Source of the DNA: Limnephilus marmoratus
Taxonomy: Eukaryota; Arthropoda; Insecta; Trichoptera; Limnephilidae
Length of the DNA stretch: 64,000 nucleotides
Assembly: GCA_917880885.1 (NCBI GenBank)
Contig: OU862909.1
Coordinates: 28,094,351 to 28,158,350, forward strand
Direction: 5' to 3'
A program made the position numbers and the translations under genes. Shown here one piece after another: positions 46,345 to 58,979 of the stretch (the first letter of the stretch is position 1; each line of letters opens with the position of its first letter). The notes under the pieces were generated by a model. That model did not search any database. It was not told where the DNA came from and worked only from the letters and a program-made list of their open reading frames with translations.

Positions 46345-46545
46345 AGTGAGTCGCTATGTTTGGTGACTTGGCAGGGGTGCCAGGGTTCATGGGGTGGGGT
46401 TCGTCTAGGTCTTGGTAGAGGAAAAGTTTGCCTAACTACTGCGGGTCAACTCGAAAGAGACCGGTTGAGGGCTTCCTTTGACCTCTACCCGGGCGCTCTC
46501 GACCGATCGCCTTGGGAGGGATGGATTCCCACCATATCGGATAAA
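46345..46545 (+). mobile_element. Retroposon family A, partial copy
   Basis: GGTTCATGGGGTGGGGTTCG, TTTGACCTCTACCCGG and GGGAGGGATGGATTCCCA match the middle of copy 1 (3960-4130). It lacks the 3' half and tail. Confidence 0.6.
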
Positions 46546-46650
46546 AAAGGGTGATATGAAAGCAGATGAATTCCTTTTTATGCAAATGTGCAATATTCCT
46601 GATATTGCAAGATATATTCTAGTATATTCAAGATTTATTCTGTACTTAGG

Positions 46651-47021
46651 TGCCGCAAGTTTTTAGATTAGGAATAATTATTGAGAGCGATCACAGTACA
46701 CCTTTGTCAAAACGTTGACTTTCATCTCCACCACTTATCGACTAAACAAGGATTAACAAGACACAATATACACCGAATGCCCGTGTAATATAATGTAAGG
46801 TATATTGCAGAGATGATACTTGCAGCACATCTTTGATACTTGCAGCACATCTTTGCACAAAGGTGCCAGCAGATTAGGAATTATTGAGAACGATCAGAGT
46901 ACACCTTTGTCAAAACGTTGACTTTCATCTCCACCATTTATCCATTAAACGAGGATTAACAAGACACAATATACCTACACCGAATGCCCGTGTAATATAA
47001 TGTAAGGTATATTGCAGAGAT
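46651..47021 (+). repeat. Local direct duplication, two units of about 160 bp
   Basis: The block with GTACACCTTTGTCAAAACGT through CGAATGCCCGTGTAATATAA to GGTATATTGCAGAGAT occurs twice (ending near 46814 and 47021) with few differences. Between them, GATACTTGCAGCACATCTTT is itself repeated exactly in tandem (46815-46834 and 46835-46854). Confidence 0.9.
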
Positions 47022-48547
47022 ACTAAACGTGCAGTGCAAAGAGGCGCCGCGGAGTGCAACGCCCATTCTAAGTGACCTATTAGGTCGTTTGTTACCCGCG
47101 ATACCGGCCGCGTTCCCACAATGTATCCAGCTGCTTATTAGAATGTGATTTATCACGCTCGATAGACTCAAATCTTTTCCGCAGACCACTGGTCGAATTC
47201 AACAGTTTTACACGGCCACAAATTTGTATATCTTTATAAATTATTATACGAGGTTTCTAATTGAACCCGCCTTGGGGAACGTTTGATCAGATATTGTCTT
47301 GTTAATACTCTTGTAAATCCGATCAATAAGGAAGAGTTATGGTGTGCTCGTAAGAAATGATCGTTTTTTATTCGTTTCCATTATCAGTATGTTCTACGCA
47401 TTACATTTTATAATTTTATAACAACCAAATAAAAATTTTAAAAATCGAGATTGCAGGTCTGAACACGCCGTTTTGCAAATAACATTATTTAAACGTTTAT
47501 TTAGATGTTAATGACACAATTATGAACAAAAATGATTGCTTAACGATTGCTGTGAAATTGATGGTGTTGCAATAAATATATTTTATCGTTTTTCTAATGT
47601 TATTTTACGTTTCATTAAAAATAGGTATATTTTTGTACAAATCAAGTTCAAGAAGCAAGTGGTTAGGTATTGCTTCTTTTTTTTGTTGCGTCCCTTTGCG
47701 AGAGAGTTACACTTCATAATAATTGCATCGCGTAAAAAAAATAATGCAAGTTTATTCACAATGACACCGTTAGAACTGTACACCGAGCGCCGTTGTTTTC
47801 TGTCGTGCTTTAGACTTTTTTAATGAACTCTAACAAATTTATATTATAATAAGAAATTATAATTTTTAAAAAATCCTAATAACCACTGAAACATTTTTGG
47901 CCACATTTTGGTTCTGCAAATACCCTCGAGCGTTCGCTGGCCAAAATTTTGCCAATTTGAAGAGATATTTTAAAATATTTATCGGAATTATTTCAAAAGT
48001 TCCCGCGCGTTTTATGCTTCGATTATTAAAAAAAAAAAAAACTTAGTACTTTTACTTTTCAATAAGTGATGTCTCGCATTTCTTCTGAATTATTTGTTAG
48101 TGACATTTCGTGAACCGAAATTATTGAAATACTTTTTCATACAAATCATTGATCATAATATGTTACATATTAAAACATGCATGTTCAAATTTAAATTTAT
48201 TTCAGTGATTATCAACTAGGCTACGGACAACATAATAAAGAAGTCATAAAATATAATATTCTCTAAGGAGGTACTACAAACGCAAATATTAAAATAAATA
48301 ATATGCAGATGAATGCATGCGTGAAGGCATGTATGTTCATAAATTTAACGATTTTTTATAATTTTTTTTTGAATCCTGAAAAATATGCGACTAAGGATTA
48401 AATATAGGTGCATTCAATGGCTCTCTACCACTTTAAGCAGTTTATATTATGTCTCCAGATTAAAAATCGAAAGTATGCCTTTTTTTAAGGGGGTGGGAAA
48501 TTTTCAAATCGGACGCTTCGAAATCCCACACTGGATGCGTATCTATA
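47022..48547. other. AT-rich stretch, mostly unassigned
   Basis: A fragment at 47369-47410 (TTCGTTTCCATTATCAGTAT onwards) repeats the core of the MITE at 42706-42869. Nothing else is recognised. Confidence 0.4.
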
Positions 48548-48843
48548 TCTATCTTCTATATATATATAAATATAAATATATAAATAAAAATGAAATTTTT
48601 TTGTGTTCGTTATTGTCAGGACAAGGTTTGTATAACACTACTGATGAGCTCTGGCGTAATGCAAATTGCAATCGGTGGCACGCGAGCTGTTTGAAAACTG
48701 AATTCACCGGGAATGAATGTATGGAATGCGGGAGGAGGAGGGGAACTTGGGTAAGGGATTTGCGGGACGAACAGGAAAGGACACGCATGGAGAAACAATT
48801 TCTTTATTAAAAGGCATGGCAACGCATGCCGGGTACCAGCTAG
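48548..48843 (+). mobile_element. Short Helitron-like element
   Basis: The 5' end has the TC-TATATATATAAAT start common in lepidopteran Helitrons. The 3' end shows the hairpin GGCATG...CATGCC followed by GGGTACCAGCTAG and T, that is, a CTRR end with a host T. It shares its 3' end with 26520-27083. There is no protein. Confidence 0.65.
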
Positions 48844-51800
48844 TTTCAAATATTAACGCGAACGCTCGAGTGAGTGTCTACCAAAAGTATCGCATGCAAC
48901 TGAACATTGTAGGTATATTGCCTTGTCCTGCAAGTCGCAGGAGACATTCAATCATTTCAGAATAGCTAAGGATACAAGATGTATTGGTACTCGTAGAAGC
49001 TGATTAAAGTGATTAACTAAGCAGACAATCATTGGTTTACTGAGTGTCCAACGACATGGCTTAGTGTGTCGCTTACCGCCGATGTTTGGCAATCAATAAT
49101 AATCAGTGTTTGCCGCATAGAGCCTCCCGGCCCGATTCAAACAATGCGTCGCGGGGAGACGGATTTGTACAGCATAAGAAAAACACATTAAACCTCTACT
49201 CAGGGGTTCACAACGTTTCCAAAATAAGCGCACTTTTAAGAGATTGTTTTGATTGCGGTAAACTAAAAAAAATCTATGGTTAACAATGGATACATCGAGA
49301 AGTCTATACCATCAGCCGTAGGTATATCAATTTACTACTAAGGTATTTTTACTTGTGCTCAATTTTGTCCTAAAGAAATCAGAATATCTGCTTGAACGAA
49401 GCAGTAGGTAAAACAGAAGTCAGCTCTGGCGTCTTGAAATTTGCATGACTTTATTCGTCCGTGTTATAAATCATGAGCTATAAATGGAGTTTTAATGATC
49501 ATTTCAAAATAAGAAAAAAATACCATAATTAATTCTTCCGTATTATTTTTTTAAGCGTATGGGGCAAAACCGGAAAGTAATGTTAGTTTATCGTAATATT
49601 ATATCTATGTTTATATCCTAGCTTAGTGATTTTTGGCATTAAAAAAAAAAAAAATTCTGCTGATTTAAAGCAATTCGTACTTTAAAGGGAAATTATCTTA
49701 GTTGATTTTTAAGTTCCATTATCTTAGATACAGTACCACTAAGCCATCACAGAGACAGATACAAAGATATACAAATGGATGCCGGTCTGGTTGCGCCACA
49801 GATCGCGATGTGAAGTGTCTGGCTAGGTAGGTTCCACCTTGCGAGGAGTCAGGGACAAAGTTGAACCGATTCGAGGAGTTATTACCTCGGTGAATGCAAT
49901 ATTCTTAACGACCCACCTACTTGATCAGGCGGTCGAGCTGCATTTGGTTCTTATAACAGGGTTGTAGTGACCAAAAGACAATAAAACAAATGTAATTGTC
50001 ATTTTATTAACACTCATTAACGAACAGCTTGCAAACCATTAGAACACGTGGAACTCAGAGGTCAGCTTGGAATATTACTATAAATAATTAAATCTCTGTA
50101 AATGAAACGTGGTAAGGCACAGTTAAAACTGTATCTCGTATTAAGGATAAACCGTCAGATAGAAACAAAATGACGATTTATAAAAGTTAAAAGATATGGA
50201 TAAAATAAAAGGAAGCTTTATGTTAGAAATTCATCACAAAAGTATCTATAAGTACGGAAATGCAACACAGATGACTCTGATCATTATTTTGGTCATCGAA
50301 ATGAGCAATAGAAATGGTCATTCAGGTCAATTTTGAAAAAAAATGTAGTTAGAACCTCGTCCAATCAAGGTGACAAAGTAGATCCGAGGATGAGTGACAA
50401 CTTTTGACAAAAAATGTGATATTTTATTCAATCTGTACAGCTCCCATCTATTGACTAAGTTTTTCAATCAAATTTACATAGAAAACAACTCTTACGGTTT
50501 TTCACTTTTACAGAAAAATCTCTACCAAGGTTTTTCTTAATTCCTTAAAAAAAACACTACCAATATGGGAGTATTGACACTACGATAGGGAGTCACATAA
50601 AGTTGAACCCTGTAAGTACCAATTGCTTTTCTCAGTAACTGCGAATGAAGAAATATCAAGTTATCGTGAGTTTAATCTCCGATGGTGTAGAGTGTAGAAT
50701 GTTTCGTTGAAAATATCTATATTTATTGCTCTATTATTTGTGCACGTCTTTGTTCTTTGAAAGTGCTCAGTTTCATTCTTAGCGCAGTTTATCAAAATAA
50801 TTAATCTTTGTCTTGAAAAATTGCCAGATAATTGGCAATTAATCTTTCATAGCGGCATCGAAAATCCACAGAGATCATGCAAATTTGAATTTTAAATAAT
50901 GACAGAAACCGTTCAAATCATGCATCATTCTGAAAGGCTAAAGTTTAACCTTGTTTGTTTTAGGAACACCTTAAAAAGTACGATTAACTTCAGTAAATCA
51001 TAGGTTAAGGATCAAACTATTTGAGAAGCATAAAAAATTGAATTCACTAAAAAATGCAACAATTTGTCCATAATCCATCAAATAAATTTGTTCCATTAAT
51101 AATACCTTTACTTTTAAAGATAACCGTTATATTATTTGATTTATTTATGTAAATTCAGCCCTGCCTGTCGGCTCGCCAAGCGACACAATGAGTATTATTT
51201 TCGATTTGTAATACTGAGATTACTTATTTAGTTTCCATGGGGTTACATGGATGCCCAATAAGGAATAGATTGTATGTTTTTTTGCAATGAAATATAATTT
51301 AATCGGCTATACAAGGAAAATGATTAGTCAGAGAATAGACAGAAGATTCTTCAAATTAGACGATAAAAACATCGTAAAATATCAATGCCTTTACAATCAA
51401 GAGGCCGCAATAGGATATCATCTTATAGGTAAAATAAAGTAAGTTTAGGATCTTTTTATTACTTTGATACACCTTATAAAATAAAGATGTCTAATATTTT
51501 GTTCGCTAAATGATAAAGATGCCTCGTATATCGAAGGATAATCGGTAAAAAAGTAAACATTTGTTAAAGAGAGATGGTATAATTTTTTAAAGAAGACCTC
51601 CGTGGCAGGGGGGAGCCAAAAAAAGAAATACACATATATTATGCATATAGCATTCTCTCAGATCTAAATTGCTAACGTTATTTGATATGGCTTTAGCTGG
51701 GTTCCTAACTTTTCCATCTCATCCAATTTTATTTTAGCAAATACCTATTTTTTTGTGTTGTGTTATGTTTTATTAAGATTTCAAAATAAGACACTAGAAG

Positions 51801-54170
51801 GCACACCCAAATTAAAGTTAATTCTGTTGGGACCTAGAGATATTTAAAGAGTTTATAATACTATACCTTGGTAGGTGCAACAAGCGCAAGCAACAAGCAA
51901 CGAACAACAAGGTATTGGGTTCCTATGAATCCGAAATCGTGCGGAAATCTCTCGATGCTTTCGCCTCATTGTTTTCACTGAACAAGTGGGTCAGTATTGG
52001 GTATTGGGCTCTTCACAGCGCAGCCTCTCGTAGGTGTGGCCGGAGAAACATCTCGAGAGACGGGATATGATGAGAACGCAGATGCGATAATAGAAATCGG
52101 ATTGCCAAATGGGCATGAATAGCAAATTAGACGGCGGGCGACACTGGGCTACGCTCCTACAACTTCTCTTTCTGTTGCACGCTTTGGTTATGGGAAAGAG
52201 AGAGAGATTGCAACTGAGTTATCGGCGGTATAGCAGTTTTCAGTGCACCCACGCGCCGAGCCGTCCGAGTCTGCGATATCGATCAGATTTGGTCATAATT
52301 AAATTGCTAATGCCTTCGTGCATCTCACAGATAAAGCTGATGGTGATAGTGATTGAGCAATGTCTATTGCACAGACAAAGTAAGTCATTTTAGGCCATTT
52401 TCTTGGATTTTAAAGAATTTATAAGATATCTACACACTAAAAATTAGAGTTATCATTATAAAATCCATTTTGTTTTACCAATTTATGGCAATTGCTTTAA
52501 ATCGAGATTAGTTTATGTACAAGGCAATGGAGGAAAGAATAGATAAAAAACCTTTAAGCTTCACCTGATTTCTTCTTCTACCTTGAAATATCTGATTTGC
52601 CTGCATATATATTTTAATTGCTCTTTAGTTCTTGCAATCTGAATTACACATCGTTTAACATAGTCAGTGGTCAAATATACCCAGGAAGCTTTTAAGTATA
52701 ATTGCTGTGAAAGTGCGATGTAACTCGAAGGTATTAATTACAAAATGCTTCAGGTGGTTGCCCCCTATTCCAAAAATACACTGTTAGAAATATAAGATTT
52801 GATAGATGGATATTAAGAAATTAATAATTGTGATCAATTTGTAGTAGGTAAACACGTTAATTAAAAAATAAATAAAGTAAACCAACTTCCGTTCCAAGAT
52901 TGCACATTAAAGTTTGTGGGAGAGAAACATAGGTATCTAATGTATCTACGCATTATATGATGATGTTTTTCAGTACATTTTAAATTAGATTTGTCTTTCT
53001 TTTATTAGAGAATTTTAATTGAATCTTAATTGAAGAACTGATATGGGAGTGGAGAATAAATTGGTATACAGGTGTCCTTTTATCGTAGATAAAATAAATC
53101 GAGAGGTCAAATCTTTACGGCGAAGAGACACATAAATTTAACGAATCGACAAAATAGAAAGTAACCACCGATTGCAGAATTGTTATGAATGACAAAAATG
53201 GCAAAAAATAAATGACAAGAGATGAAAAACCGGAGGCCAGATAAATTCTAAAAGGATTGAGAAGAAAAACGTAGGTACTACTAAAATACACAAATAGAGT
53301 AATTTTTTTGAATGTAGCTATTACTTTGTGGTTATCCATTATGGAAAAATGAAATAATTCAACTTTGTATAAACCACTTATATGATGTTGAATTATTTCA
53401 TTTTTCTAATTTTTTTAACTTTAGATATACTGATTGACGTGTCGCTCTGACTTAATGACTTTTTTCAACAATTTCTATCTGACTCTCCACGGAAATGGTT
53501 CACTATTGCATATTGAATGTCCTAGACTCCTGTTACGTTGATATTTTTGAATGCCTATGTCAGTCAAATGTGTTAAAAGACAACAAATATTTTGAAACCT
53601 ATCATGTTAGAAGAGTGACCACTGGTCTTTTTTTCAGCCTGTTCTAGTGTCAACAAGGAAGAGTCTCAAAACTAGTCATGCTAGAAAGGCACCAGTATGC
53701 TCCGTTATAAAAAGGGAAATATTTAGAACTAGTGTATGCTTTAAAAAAGAAACTCAAACTAAACATCTCGTAGGTACTATGGCAAATGGTCTATTAGAGA
53801 CATTGAAAAAAATTGCCAGATAGATCTTTAAAAAAAATTGTATTAAAAAAACTGCCGGATTCCGCCTTGGGTTAATCTTGGCGTCACTCCGGTATTCTAG
53901 GCCTCCTCGCGCCACGACTAGAGAATATTATCAGTACCGGTGATATATTTATTTCTTCTAAGGGCCCCTAAGCGGGCACTTATATTCTGCTACTGTTGTG
54001 AAGTTGTGATCTAGATGGGCGATAAGATCGGATTCTGTACGGATAATTCTCGATCAGACAGTGTACAATTTACAACCAGAGCCGATAAATTCTCATAATA
54101 TGAACATTAAACCATTCATACCGTTGCGATATGCCGCGGCTGATGCTTGTAGATAATATAGTCATGTATA
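48844..54170. other. AT-rich stretch, mostly unassigned
   Basis: No gene is visible. GC-balanced segments at 49760-49950 and 51880-52330 stand out but carry no recognised motif; the 94-codon frame at 52109-52393 lacks protein-like features. A 20-bp perfect hairpin lies at 53344-53406. Confidence 0.35.
53344..53406. repeat. 20-bp perfect hairpin with 23-base loop
   Basis: GAAAAATGAAATAATTCAAC (53344-53363) is exactly complementary to 53387-53406. The 63-nt fold is the size of a short microRNA precursor, but the arm is very AT-rich and perfectly paired, so a small foldback element is at least as likely. Confidence 0.8.
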
Positions 54171-54178
54171 TTGTAGAT

Positions 54179-54958
54179 CAGTGATTCTTAACGTGGGGCG
54201 CACGCCCCACCGGGGGGCAATTCGAATACGGAACTATGGATTCTGCTGCTAGGCTCTGCGGGCGGCTTTTGGTTCGGCTTCGCCCAGTTTGAGTGTTGGT
54301 GACCATTTTATAAATCCGATAGGAACTTGTTCCAAAAATAGTCGGTTCCTCGGATCCAGTGACAGCTAGTCACCGGGACAATGTAACCGCAACGTGCAAT
54401 GACGTTATATAGAATATATAGAGGCGTGCCATTTTCAACAATAATCATACCAACCACCTCTCCATACCCGGAGAGATTGACGAAAGAACGAATCCAATAG
54501 TACTTACGCCGTCGCTCCTCATGCTGGCTGTTAACGTAAGTAGCGCCTTCTTCAGGCATTGCTTTAATTCGGTTCTATTACAAAAGTAGATTTGTAACAA
54601 ACTCCAAGTACGAAAACGGTTTTGCGTAAGGCGCGGCGTCAGAGTTGTATTCGTAGTCAGATTCTTAAATTTGAACCGTACAGACGTTGGCGTAATAATA
54701 ACGCGAGCTTACCAAGTATCGTGTTAATTTGTAGCATTTAAGAAAAAAAAAATTGAAATTATTTTTTGAAATTGCCACCCGGAATTTCAAAGGCAAAAAA
54801 AGTCGGCAGCTTTAGCACAAATGTCAATACAATTTAATTAATAAAACGCGTGCTGTGCTTCTTGTATACAAGAAACTTTCATTAAAAAATATTTGACTGT
54901 GAAATGAGAAAACTTAAGTAGAAGTGGGGCATGGCACAATTAATGTTGAGAAACACTG
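54179..54958. mobile_element. hAT-like non-autonomous element
   Basis: The left end is CAGTGATTCTTAACGTGGGG and the complement of the right end is CAGTGTTTCTCAACATTAAT, the classic hAT start. TTGTAGAT (54171-54178) and GTGTAGAT (54959-54966) flank it and match at 7 of 8. An 83-codon minus frame inside (54308-54559) resembles nothing I know, and no transposase is present. Confidence 0.75.
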
Positions 54959-55601
54959 GTGTAGATCTATCATGCTTAGTATTATAAGTCTTAAGCTTGG
55001 TTCTAATAACTGGTCCATCATGCCTTGTCACGGGATGCTGGGCTATCACAGATTGCTCAATTTTTCAATTCCATTATCATATTGAATGTAATATTATTTT
55101 GACTAATATCCTACAGTCGAACAAGACTGTGTAAGCTGGGAATGTGAAAATCAACTTTTGTATACGTATGTGGTTTTCTTTTACAGAATAATGTATGGTG
55201 AAATAATTTCTTTCACCCCTTTTTAAAATGCAAGCTAAAACAAGTATTATTAAATCATCCCATCCTTAAATGATTTTCAAAAATAAGTATCAAAAAATAT
55301 ATATTTCATTGTTACTTATACGTTTTAAATATTTGTGTTAATTTTATTCAATCATTTTAAGATTCCGCAATACTTCATTATTTTTTCAAATCCGACCTTC
55401 ATAACATCCCTTTCCATGACCACCATAACACGGGCATGGTGGTCGAAAAGTCCACAAATTATGTAACCGTCAAAGCAATGAATAAAGAAAAATAAAAATA
55501 AAAAAATCACCTCACACTCCCAGTTAACAGTTTTAATCAGAACTTCTACCAAACGTCTCTTCTAGTATTAATATTAAATTGCTCTAAGCATTTATTAAAT
55601 A

Positions 55602-55888
55602 CTAGCAGTCCCGGCTACACGTTGCTGTGGCTAACGAAACACAACGCCATTACCCAACCTTGATAAAATCCACACCACCCGCTTGCCAGCTGCCCGGTTC
55701 CCGCTGTCTGAATTGAATATTTGAATTTCTTGGATTTTTTCTACTATAATAAGCATTTATTATACATATAAACCTTCCCCTTGGATCACTCTATCTATTG
55801 GTGAAAACCGCATGAAAATCCGTTGCGTAGTTTAAAAGATATATGCGCACATACATTTTGAGCGACTTCATTTTATACTATGTATAAA
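55602..55888 (-). mobile_element. Lepidopteran-type Helitron fragment
   Basis: The minus strand starts near TATACATAGTATAAAATGAA, contains AAACTACGCAACGGATTTTC and AATAGATAGAGTGATCCAAG, and ends GGGACTGCTAG before a host T at 55601. These phrases are characteristic of abundant non-autonomous Helitrons in moths and butterflies, which supports the host assignment. Confidence 0.7.
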
Positions 55889-57244
55889 TATATAATTATT
55901 TTTAATACCGACCATATATCTATTTTTCTAGTTCCATTTTTGAGTTTTCGTCTTTCTGACATATTTAAACACTAGAGCGCTTTTTGCCACAATATGGCAC
56001 TATTTAAAATACCTCGGATTGCTTTGCTGCCAATTTTGGCAAATTTTCCAAATTGTAAGTAAGTATGTAGGACTTTACGAATCCGACTTTATAAATCTTA
56101 CGAATATGTGATAATCGACAAAAGATGCGTGAATTCATTGGCTATATAGATCTATAATCAGTTTGTTATGTCTCCATATTAAAAATCGGAGGATAATTTT
56201 TTTAATGTGGATCGAAAATATTCAAAATGATCACCAAAAAATCTCGAGCAATCGGAGAAAAATGTTTTAAGTTGCCCTGTCGTTGCAGTGGTTAGACCTG
56301 CTTTTATGCCTAAATATTTTTAATATTATTTATGGGAAGTATTAAAAAAATATCAATTTGAATAAGTATCAAAATGTGACATATTTCTACTTGTGCACTC
56401 TTCATTATAAGTAGTTATATATACCACTACTAACAAAAAATATTTCATGCAAAGAAATTCATCATCCGCTTAAAAATGTATTGAACCGATTGAAGTATTT
56501 GCAAAATATGTCATTGCAGGTTCATGAATATTGATTGGTCGAGGCCTTTTTTTCAATGTTGGCCTACAAAACTTTCTACGTAGCGTCCGACCAAAAATAG
56601 TCATACTGCACTTGCCTGTCGCGGCGCTGTTTGCTGCCAGTGATGTCAACACGGAGAATTAAAACACGGGAAAAAGCGCGGGAAGATATGCCGCCAAAAC
56701 TTGTTTGGGGCCCGTTGTTAAAAGCACGAAACGGTTATTTTTCTTTAGAAAAATTGTTGTGACTGCTGAAGATCACGATTTCATTAAAAAACATAAATAA
56801 TACGGTTTTGATGATTGATTCATAGAAATCTGTCAAACTTCTTGCAAACATTAACAACATTTTTTTAACGGTGAATTAATGGTAATACCTTGTAATGAGC
56901 CGTATATGCGTCTGGAGCCTTGAGCATTTTTTTTAAATATAAAGCAGAAATATGTTTTCAAAAAGCAGCAAAAAACAATCGATCGCTGAGCTCCGACGTA
57001 ATGAAATTTGGCTAGTTTTTTTTTAGCTGGATATTCTTGATCAACAAGCAAATTTTTTCGATAGAATAGCTCCTTTTTTATTATGATCCATGCAGGTTTG
57101 TAACGTTAATTTATTTGATAAAATAAAGGAAGACGCTTTTTGTTACAATATTTTTAAATTTCTCACAAAATGAAACAGCGTTGTAATTCGAATGAAACCG
57201 AGTGGTCAAATGAGTTAAATTGACTTTTTTAATTTTTATATGAA
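55889..57244. other. AT-rich stretch with no recognised feature
   Basis: No gene is visible. GTCTCCATATTAAAAATCGG at about 56169 resembles 48450-48470, hinting at another low-copy repeat. Confidence 0.35.
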
Positions 57245-57500
57245 TACCGCCCAAGACTCCCAACTGTTCCCGTCTGGAGTCAGTGAGACTATAAAATCCC
57301 CAATTGGGGTATGTTGTGAGGCTGAAGAGAGTAGGGAGGGGAAAGGAGATGGGGAAGACGAAGGTGCGGAAGTACCCTGCTATTCAGATCTGGTCACCAA
57401 ACACGGCTAAAGCCATTTCAAGCAACGTTTCAATTCTGAATTTACCAGGGCGACAGAGCCTAAATTCAATTGAAGATTTTCAAAATAAAGCATCGCAGTT
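57245..57500 (-). mobile_element. SINE family B, partial copy
   Basis: The plus-strand wording CCAATTGGGGTATGTTGTGA, GGAGATGGGGAAGACGAAGG and AGCAACGTTTCAATTCTGAA matches the reverse of the SINE at 63600-63780. The copy keeps the 3' end (CCAACTGTTCCCGTCTGGAG) and lacks the tRNA-like head. Confidence 0.6.
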
Positions 57501-58969
57501 ATAAAAAGGTCTATTTGAGAATCGGACCTCCATCGCCGTATTCACGGAATACATGCGTTATTTCTTTAGTGACGCTCATCTCAAAAGGTAGTCACCGCAT
57601 GGGGCCATAAAAACGACAATGAAATTTTAAATTTACCAGCGGGAGTCGGCGGTGCACCTCCCTAGCCCCCTTTATGGGAATATTTTTTCAACCAATGTCC
57701 ATGCAACCATGATTCTCATGGTTGATTTTTCTTAGCTCTATCATTGAATGTGGCATTAGTTTTTTGAGTTAACACAAAGTACATTATGTAATTTTTCAAT
57801 TATTTGTCGATTTCTGTCTTCCAATTGAAACACCTAGGTAGATTTATATTTCATCTGAGCACAAAATCAGACGTGTGTGATGTACACCAATATGAAAGAT
57901 AATTTACCTAAGACCTTTTATCTCATAGGCCCTAGACAGGCCAATGAAAATGATCTACAATCAATCAATTTTACCCAAAGTAAGATATAATAGACATTAA
58001 TTTTGGGGCAGAGACACGCCCATAGCACACTTCTATCAGTTTATCTTATTATAAAAGATATTATCAGTTATTGTCGATGAATCATATAAAATAACTTCGT
58101 TCAAAAACTGGTACAAATATTATTTGGTTTTAAAATTTAAAATGTGAAGTTATTAAACCATGACGGTAAGTAGGCTCAACGAACATGCACTGTCCTTTTT
58201 GGGACAAAGTTTCAGATAGTTTTTCAGTGTCCATAATCTGATGAATCTGTCGGAAATGTTAAATTAAAAAGAAAAGAAAGTGCAATAAAATCGTCAAAAG
58301 ATTAGTAAAATAATATCAAACCCGTCTCTCAATCTACCGCCAAGGGAAGATTTATTTTACTAAACTTTGCATTAGTGTACAGATAATTGCAACATTTGCG
58401 AGGATCTGTCAATAAATTTGTGTCTCGAAAGATTATCCCAGAATATGTTAACGTCGCTCGTCGTTAAATGCACTGCTTACACAATTACATAGGTTACACA
58501 ATTAAGCATTAAAAAATAATTTAAAAAATCACCCGGAGAATTTAATATTCATCATAACGATCTTATTAATAACTTCGTTGTTGTGGTTTTAATACAAAAC
58601 GCTCATACCTTCATGAAAATATGTGAATTGGTTTGTTGCTGTCAATCGATAGGTACGTACGATAGGTACTTGTGAAAAACTTTTCATGGCTGCGTCAATC
58701 AGATTAAATAATCAATGATACGCTTCGATGTGAACTCAACTATGCTGCTTTCTAATAGTGGCGATAGGTCAAAAATCAATTCCAATCATCTATCTGTTAT
58801 CCGCTTGCATTGACAAATGAAATCAACGCAAAAAAGATGAACAATTTCACACATAAGAACACATTGTATATGCCGATTGGCTGCCTTCAAGAAATGTTAT
58901 TGATAGCAGGAATAATCGCTCTCAAATGAATGGATCCCATACACTCCATACAATCGGAGAGGTCTTTGG
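57501..58969. other. AT-rich stretch with no recognised feature
   Basis: No gene, RNA gene or clear repeat is visible between the SINE fragment and the LINE insertion. Confidence 0.4.
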
Positions 58970-58979
58970 GTTATAAGTT

